Positions 6,579 through 10,289 of a DNA stretch of 10,289 nt are shown piece after piece. The DNA is taken from NCBI GenBank assembly GCA_009927255.1, contig RFNJ01000149.1, positions 1-10,289 on the forward strand, written 5' to 3'. The notes beneath the pieces were generated by a model. That model was given only the letters and a program-made list of their open reading frames with translations. It searched no databases and was not told the DNA's origin. Source of the stretch: Pseudomonadota bacterium (GTDB lineage Bacteria > Pseudomonadota > Alphaproteobacteria > UBA2136 > UBA6156). Position 1 is the stretch's first letter, and the number at the start of each line of letters is the position of its first letter. The position numbers and the translations under genes were made by a program.

Positions 6579-7226
6579 TTAGCGGTTATAAAATTCCACC
6601 ACCAAGTTCGGGTTCATTTGCACCGGGTATGGCACATCGTCCAGCACCGGCAGGCGCACAAAGCTGCCCTTAAAGTCGGCGGGGGTAAAAGTTAGGTATT
6701 CCGGCACTTGGCGCTCCATTTTCTGCACGGCTTCTAGCACTTGCGGAATGGCGCGGCTCTTCTCGCGCAGCTCAATCACGTCGTTCGGGCTGCAGCGGTA
6801 GCTGGCAATGTTAATCACCTTGCCGTTCACCATCACGTGCTTGTGGTTAATCAGCTGGCGGGCAGCAAACATGCTGCGGGCCATGTTCATGCGGTAAAGC
6901 AGGCTGTCCAAGCGGCTTTCAAGCAAACCAACCAAGTTCTCGCTGGTGTCGCCCTTGCGGCGGGCTGCTTCAACATAAATTTTGTGGAATTGACGCTCCG
7001 AAACCCCACCATAATAGGCCTTCATCTTCTGCTTTTCGCGCAGCTGAACGCCATAGTCGGTCATTTTCTTGCGGCGGCCACCGTGCTGGCCGGGGTTGTT
7101 GGGGCGCTTGGCAACGGGGGCCTTGTCTTTGCCCCACAGGTTTTCACCAAAAACGCGGGTAAATTTGCCCTTGGGCGCGGTGCGCTTGCTGTGGCTCGGC
7201 AGAGTATTCTTGCTCACTTTGGTCAT
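6579..7226 (-). CDS. rpsD: 30S ribosomal protein S4
   Basis: S4 is a primary 16S rRNA binding protein that starts assembly of the 30S subunit and contributes to decoding accuracy. The 215-residue sequence shows the family hallmarks: PGQHGGRRKK at about 45-54, YGVQLREKQKMKAYYGG at about 58-74, the S4 RNA-binding domain from about 101 (LLESRLDSLLYRM, then HKHVMVNGKVINIASYRCSPNDV), and a C-terminal VVEFYNR. No zinc-binding cysteine set is present, so this is the zinc-free form. The first 25 residues are Ser/Lys/Thr-rich and differ from the usual start of S4. On the minus strand AAGGAT lies 8 bases before the ATG, supporting this start. A TTGAGA box (7270-7275) with a poor -10 lies upstream, too weak to call. 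As in other alphaproteobacteria the gene stands alone, outside the S13-S11-rpoA cluster. Confidence 0.97.
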   Translation of the reverse strand: MTKVSKNTLPSHSKRTAPKGKFTRVFGENLWGKDKAPVAKRPNNPGQHGGRRKKMTDYGVQLREKQKMKAYYGGVSERQFHKIYVEAARRKGDTSENLVGLLESRLDSLLYRMNMARSMFAARQLINHKHVMVNGKVINIASYRCSPNDVIELREKSRAIPQVLEAVQKMERQVPEYLTFTPADFKGSFVRLPVLDDVPYPVQMNPNLVVEFYNR

Positions 7227-7433
7227 CGTCTATCATCCTTTTCATATGTTTATCAACACGTTGCAACATTCTCAAAGCTTAAACCATCGCACCCAAAACG
7301 AACGGGCATGGCCAAGGTTGCAAGGCCGCTATAGCCATTTCCTTAGCTTGCGTCAACAATTCTCTTGACGCTCTCACCCCGCGTATACTTAATAGCCACG
7401 GGAATCCTCCCCAGAACCACCGGAGAAACTTCC

Positions 7434-7721
7434 ATGTATAAACTCAACTTCACCCCCGTTCCCCTAGCGCTTATCACTTTGGCAGGGGCAGTAACAGCTT
7501 ACTTGTTGACAGGGCTCTCTCAAACGCTCAGTCCCCCTGTTCCAGCAGAAATTATAGCGTTACATATTATCGCTGTCACCCTTGGGGTTGCCGCATTGCT
7601 CGCTCTGCCTCCTATTTTTTACTCCGCAAAATGGGTAATCAGGTGCTACGACATCGGAATAGCCATCATGCTTACAGGGTTGGTTGCGGCCATAACAGTC
7701 GTATTCGTTATGCCCCGATAA
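7434..7721 (+). CDS. Small predicted three-helix membrane protein, unknown function
   Basis: The 95-residue protein consists almost entirely of three hydrophobic segments at about 8-28, 38-62 and 70-92, joined by short loops, ending in MPR. I do not recognise the family and see no functional motif. The ATG at 7434 is chosen because GGAG lies 8 bases upstream; an in-frame TTG at 7365 would add 23 residues but has no ribosome binding site. The gene is divergent from rpsD, with about 207 bases between start codons. It resembles the 119-aa membrane protein on the other side of rpsD in size and topology, but I see no residue-level similarity. A hairpin follows its stop. Confidence 0.75.
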   Translation: MYKLNFTPVPLALITLAGAVTAYLLTGLSQTLSPPVPAEIIALHIIAVTLGVAALLALPPIFYSAKWVIRCYDIGIAIMLTGLVAAITVVFVMPR

Positions 7722-7731
7722 GAACGCAACG

Positions 7732-7761
7732 CGCCCCCCGGAACTCAAAAGCCGGGGGGCG
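7732..7761. terminator. Strong hairpin between two convergent genes
   Basis: CGCCCCCCGG (7732-7741) pairs perfectly with CCGGGGGGCG (7752-7761) around a 10-base loop. An outer AACGC/GCGTT stem (7723-7727 with 7765-7769) extends it. There is no T-tract on either strand, but the position between convergent stops fits a shared terminator. Confidence 0.65.
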
Positions 7762-7767
7762 TACGCG

Positions 7768-7977
7768 TTACAACAGTCCTGCCGCTTGATTAGCCAACAT
7801 CTTCCGCCGCAGTTCCTTCAGCACATTAGCCAACGGGCCAGAAATATGCCGAAAGTCATCCACCGATTCTTGCACGGTGACGGGCGGTTCAGGCGGGCCA
7901 TACACCGCCGCATCAGCGGCAGCGCGGGCGACATCGGCCAGTTTCAAGTTGGCCGTGACAATCTCGTCGTGAGTCAT
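7768..7977 (-). CDS. Unknown 69-aa protein
   Basis: I do not recognise this small protein. Residues 1-25 form an acidic/Ala-rich helix (MTHDEIV, then KLADVARAAADA), a Pro-rich turn follows (YGPPEPPVTV), and the last 30 residues form a basic helix around LKELRRKMLANQ. There is no membrane segment or cysteine. The start at 7977 is chosen because GGAG lies about 7 bases upstream; in-frame ATGs at 7989 and 8010 have no comparable site. The gene is divergent from uvrB, with a candidate promoter in the shared gap. The hairpin beyond its stop separates it from the convergent membrane protein gene. A role linked to uvrB is possible from position only. Confidence 0.6.
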   Translation of the reverse strand: MTHDEIVTANLKLADVARAAADAAVYGPPEPPVTVQESVDDFRHISGPLANVLKELRRKMLANQAAGLL

Positions 7978-8027
7978 CGGAGTCTCCATCCGAGAGAAAC
8001 GCCAGCACAAGATACGCCACTACCACC

Positions 8028-8055
8028 TATATAAGTCTAAATCCGCAAAACACAA
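8028..8055 (-). promoter_or_regulatory. Candidate promoter of the 69-aa gene
   Basis: On the minus strand TTGTGT (8050-8055) is followed after 16 bases by TATATA (8028-8033). A start at about 8020 would leave a 5' leader of roughly 43 bases before the ATG at 7977. TATATA is its own reverse complement and could also be a plus-strand -10, but no matching -35 is visible on that side. Confidence 0.4.
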
Positions 8056-8067
8056 CCCCTAGGGGGC

Positions 8068-8095
8068 TTGCTATCGTCTTTTAAGCTGCTAAAAC
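8068..8095 (+). promoter_or_regulatory. Weak candidate promoter of uvrB
   Basis: TTGCTA at 8068-8073 and TAAAAC at 8090-8095 (four of six) are separated by 16 bases. They would place the transcript start at about 8102, the uvrB ATG. A perfect palindrome, CCCCTAGGGG (8056-8065), lies immediately upstream. This is a by-eye call and weak on its own. Confidence 0.25.
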
Positions 8096-8101
8096 CATGG
8101 C

Positions 8102-10195
8102 ATGAACTTGCCCATGCTCCAAACCCACCTCACCGTCGCCAAAACCGGCCAAAATTTCCGCCTCGAATCCCCCTACCAACCCGCCGGCGACCAACCCACC
8201 GCCATCACCCAACTGGTAGAATGGGTAGGGCAAGGGGCGCGCAACAGTACATTGTTAGGGGTAACCGGCAGCGGCAAAACCTACACCATGGCGCAAATCA
8301 TCGCCCGCACCAACCGCCCCGCGCTGGTTTTGGCGCACAACAAAACCCTCGCCGCCCAGCTGTATGAAGAATTCAAAGCCTTCTTCCCCCACAACGCGGT
8401 GGAATATTTCGTCAGCTACTACGACTACTACCAGCCCGAAGCATATGTGCCGCGCAGCGACACCTTTATTGAAAAAACCGCCCAAGTGAACGAACAAATC
8501 GATAGGCTCCGTCACAGCGCCACCCGTGCGCTGCTGGAACGCCGCGACGTGATTGTGATTGCCAGTGTGAGTTGCATCTACGGCATCGGCGAACGCGAAT
8601 ACTACGCCGACATGGTCATCCCCATCGCGGTGGGCGATACGCTGGAGCGCGACCCCCTGCTGCGCAAACTCGCCGACTTGCAATATACTCGCAACGATTT
8701 GCTGCTCGAGCGCGGCCAATTCAAAGCGCGGGGAGAAGTTTTGGAAATCTTCCCCAGCCACTTGGAAGACGAAGCCTGGCGCCTCAGCCTGTTCGAAGAC
8801 GAAGTGGAGAAAATCACAAGGTTCGACCCTCTCACCGGCGAAAACTTGGGCACACTGGAGAACATCACCGTCTATCCCAACAGCCACTACGTCACCCCCA
8901 AACCCGCGCTCCACAGCGCCATCCAGCGCATCAAAGCAGAACTGAAAGAGCGCCTCAGCTTCTTCACCGCCCAAAACAAACTGCTGGAAGAACAACGCCT
9001 GCGTGAACGCACGACGTTCGACCTTGAAATGTTGGCAACCGCAGGTTTCTGCAACGGGATTGAAAACTATAGCCGCCACCTTACCGGCCGCGCCGCAGGC
9101 GAAGCCCCTCCCACCCTGTTCGACTACCTCCCCGCCGACGCGCTGTTGTTCGTCGATGAATCCCACGTCACCGTTCCGCAAATCGGCGGAATGAGCCGCG
9201 GCGACCGCGTGCGTAAGCAAACCCTGGTCGACTACGGCTTCCGCCTGCCTAGCGCGATCGACAACCGCCCACTCACTTTCGAAGAATGGGATAGCCGCCG
9301 CCCACAAACCGTCTACGTTTCTGCCACCCCCGCCCCGCACGAAGTCACCCTCTCGCAAGGCCGCATCGCCGAACAAGTCGCCCGCCCCACCGGCCTGATC
9401 GATCCCGAAGTCATCATCCGCCCCGTGACAGCAAGTGGAAAAACCGTCGGCCAAGTGGACGACCTCTTGCGCGAAATCCACGCCACCACCCAGCAAGGCT
9501 TCCGCACCCTCGTCACCGTCCTCACTAAAAAAATGGCCGAGCAACTCACCACCTATCTCGCCGAAAACGGCATCAAAGTGCGCTATCTGCACTCGGATAT
9601 TGAAACGCTGGAACGCGCCGAAATCGTCCGTGATTTACGCCTTGGCATCTTCGACGTCCTCATCGGCATCAACCTCCTGCGCGAAGGCCTGGACATCCCC
9701 GAAGTCGCGCTGGTCGCCATCCTCGATGCCGACAAAGAAGGCTTCCTCCGCAGCACCACCAGCCTCATCCAAACCGTGGGCCGCGCCGCGCGAAATGTGC
9801 ATGGCCGCGCCATTCTCTATGCCGATGTCACCACCGGCAGCATGGCCGCCATGCTGGCCGAATGCAACCGCCGCCGCACCAAGCAACTGGCCTTCAATGC
9901 CGAACACAACATCACCCCGCAAAGCACCACCCGCGCGGTGACCGACGGGATTGTGGGTGCCACCGCCAAACCCACCGAAAAGCAGCAAAAGCGCAACGCC
10001 GAAGGCAAAATCAACCAACTCGGCATCATCAACCTCCCCGCCGAAATCGAATCCACCCGCAAGCTGATGTTCAAAGCCGCCGAAGACCTCGACTTCGAAA
10101 AAGCCGCCGCCCTCCGCGATAGGCTCAAAGAACTCGAACAACTCGAACTCACCCTCGGCGGCACTACAAACGAACCATTTATAATAGCGAGTTGA
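8102..10195 (+). CDS. uvrB: UvrABC excinuclease subunit B
   Basis: UvrB is the damage-verifying helicase-like subunit of nucleotide excision repair: UvrA loads it onto DNA, it opens the damaged site, and UvrC then cuts. The 697-residue length is normal. Visible motifs in order: Walker A GVTGSGKT at 53-60, beta-hairpin region FVSYYDYYQPEAYVP at 103-117, Walker B VDESH at 351-355, SATP at 407-410, INLLREGLDIPEV at 523-535, motif VI QTVGRAARN at 557-565, and a C-terminal UVR domain at about 646-683 that contacts UvrC. The ATG at 8102 is taken as start; ATG 8114 is equally possible, since neither has a Shine-Dalgarno. No alphaproteobacterial SOS box (GTTC-N7-GTTC) is visible in the 112-base gap upstream. 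The gene appears intact; uvrA and uvrC are not in the window. Confidence 0.97.
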   Translation: MNLPMLQTHLTVAKTGQNFRLESPYQPAGDQPTAITQLVEWVGQGARNSTLLGVTGSGKTYTMAQIIARTNRPALVLAHNKTLAAQLYEEFKAFFPHNAVEYFVSYYDYYQPEAYVPRSDTFIEKTAQVNEQIDRLRHSATRALLERRDVIVIASVSCIYGIGEREYYADMVIPIAVGDTLERDPLLRKLADLQYTRNDLLLERGQFKARGEVLEIFPSHLEDEAWRLSLFEDEVEKITRFDPLTGENLGTLENITVYPNSHYVTPKPALHSAIQRIKAELKERLSFFTAQNKLLEEQRLRERTTFDLEMLATAGFCNGIENYSRHLTGRAAGEAPPTLFDYLPADALLFVDESHVTVPQIGGMSRGDRVRKQTLVDYGFRLPSAIDNRPLTFEEWDSRRPQTVYVSATPAPHEVTLSQGRIAEQVARPTGLIDPEVIIRPVTASGKTVGQVDDLLREIHATTQQGFRTLVTVLTKKMAEQLTTYLAENGIKVRYLHSDIETLERAEIVRDLRLGIFDVLIGINLLREGLDIPEVALVAILDADKEGFLRSTTSLIQTVGRAARNVHGRAILYADVTTGSMAAMLAECNRRRTKQLAFNAEHNITPQSTTRAVTDGIVGATAKPTEKQQKRNAEGKINQLGIINLPAEIESTRKLMFKAAEDLDFEKAAALRDRLKELEQLELTLGGTTNEPFIIAS

Positions 10196-10240
10196 AAAAA
10201 TTTACTGGATAGACCATCTCTCGTGGGCCGTCATTCCAGA

Positions 10241-10288
10241 AGCTTAGATTTTGCGAGATGAGCGCTTGCGAATCCGCAAAATCAAGCT
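10241..10288. repeat. Large inverted repeat downstream of uvrB, probably a truncated palindromic element
   Basis: AGCTTAGATTTTGCG (10241-10255) pairs with CGCAAAATCAAGCT (10275-10288): 14 base pairs with one bulged A, around a 19-base loop. Preceding it is CCGTCATTCCAG, a style of sequence typical of intergenic palindromic repeats in some alphaproteobacteria such as the Rickettsiales. The window ends at 10289, so the outer part of the right arm cannot be seen. It starts 45 bases after the uvrB stop. No T-tract is visible, so a repeat is likelier than a simple terminator. Confidence 0.6.
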
Positions 10289-10289
10289 A

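Noticed and set aside
6741..7334. 197-codon plus-strand frame opposite rpsD
   Set aside because: It is antisense to rpsD and has no ribosome binding site or recognisable motif.
7365..7389. TTGACG and TATACT upstream of the 95-aa membrane protein
   Set aside because: Both boxes look good, but the spacer is 13 bases, too short for a sigma-70 type promoter; the true promoter is unclear.
8255..9592. 445-codon open frame on the minus strand inside uvrB
   Set aside because: It lies wholly antisense to a gene with all UvrB motifs, has low-complexity composition, and follows from the strong codon bias of uvrB.

Overview
The window looks like chromosomal DNA of an alphaproteobacterium. The evidence is the tight xerD-accA pair (an arrangement I know from alphaproteobacteria), a stand-alone rpsD outside a large ribosomal operon, a lipoprotein BamB, and strong C-ending codon bias in the housekeeping genes. 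I cannot assign a genus. Five conserved genes form the backbone: a XerC/XerD tyrosine recombinase, accA, bamB, rpsD and uvrB. Between them lie small genes, mostly more AT-rich, that I do not recognise.

Layout. Bases 1-1356 are the 3' end of a large unknown ORF: a helical, Ala/Gln-rich N-terminal part, a block of in-frame tandem modules (about 544-1080), and a Pro/Thr/Asn-rich disordered tail. Its stop overlaps the xerD start (TGATG), and xerD is followed 8 bases later by accA, so the three probably form one transcript. A 107-aa unknown gene (3371-3694) follows and converges, with a 3-base gap, on bamB (minus strand, 3698-5023).

Region 5100-6530 is the accessory part: a 64-aa unknown ORF with its own hairpin, a headless C-terminal fragment of a YkuD-type L,D-transpeptidase (5477-5710), a 108-aa unknown protein whose promoter predicts a leaderless mRNA, and a 119-aa predicted three-helix membrane protein. 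A bidirectional terminator at 6541-6564 separates this from rpsD (minus, 6579-7226). Upstream of rpsD, and divergent from it, is a second small membrane protein (7434-7721). It converges through a strong hairpin on a 69-aa unknown gene (minus, 7770-7977), which is divergent from uvrB (8102-10195). The window ends inside a palindromic intergenic repeat.

How the genes fit together: XerC/D resolves chromosome dimers, AccA supplies malonyl-CoA for fatty acids, BamB helps insert outer-membrane proteins, S4 builds the 30S subunit, and UvrB performs nucleotide excision repair. They do not form one pathway. I found no convincing defence system, CRISPR array, intact mobile element or RNA gene. The most unusual signals are the module array whose core shows no synonymous differences, the decayed L,D-transpeptidase locus next to a foreign-looking ORF, the predicted leaderless gene, and the terminal palindromic repeat.
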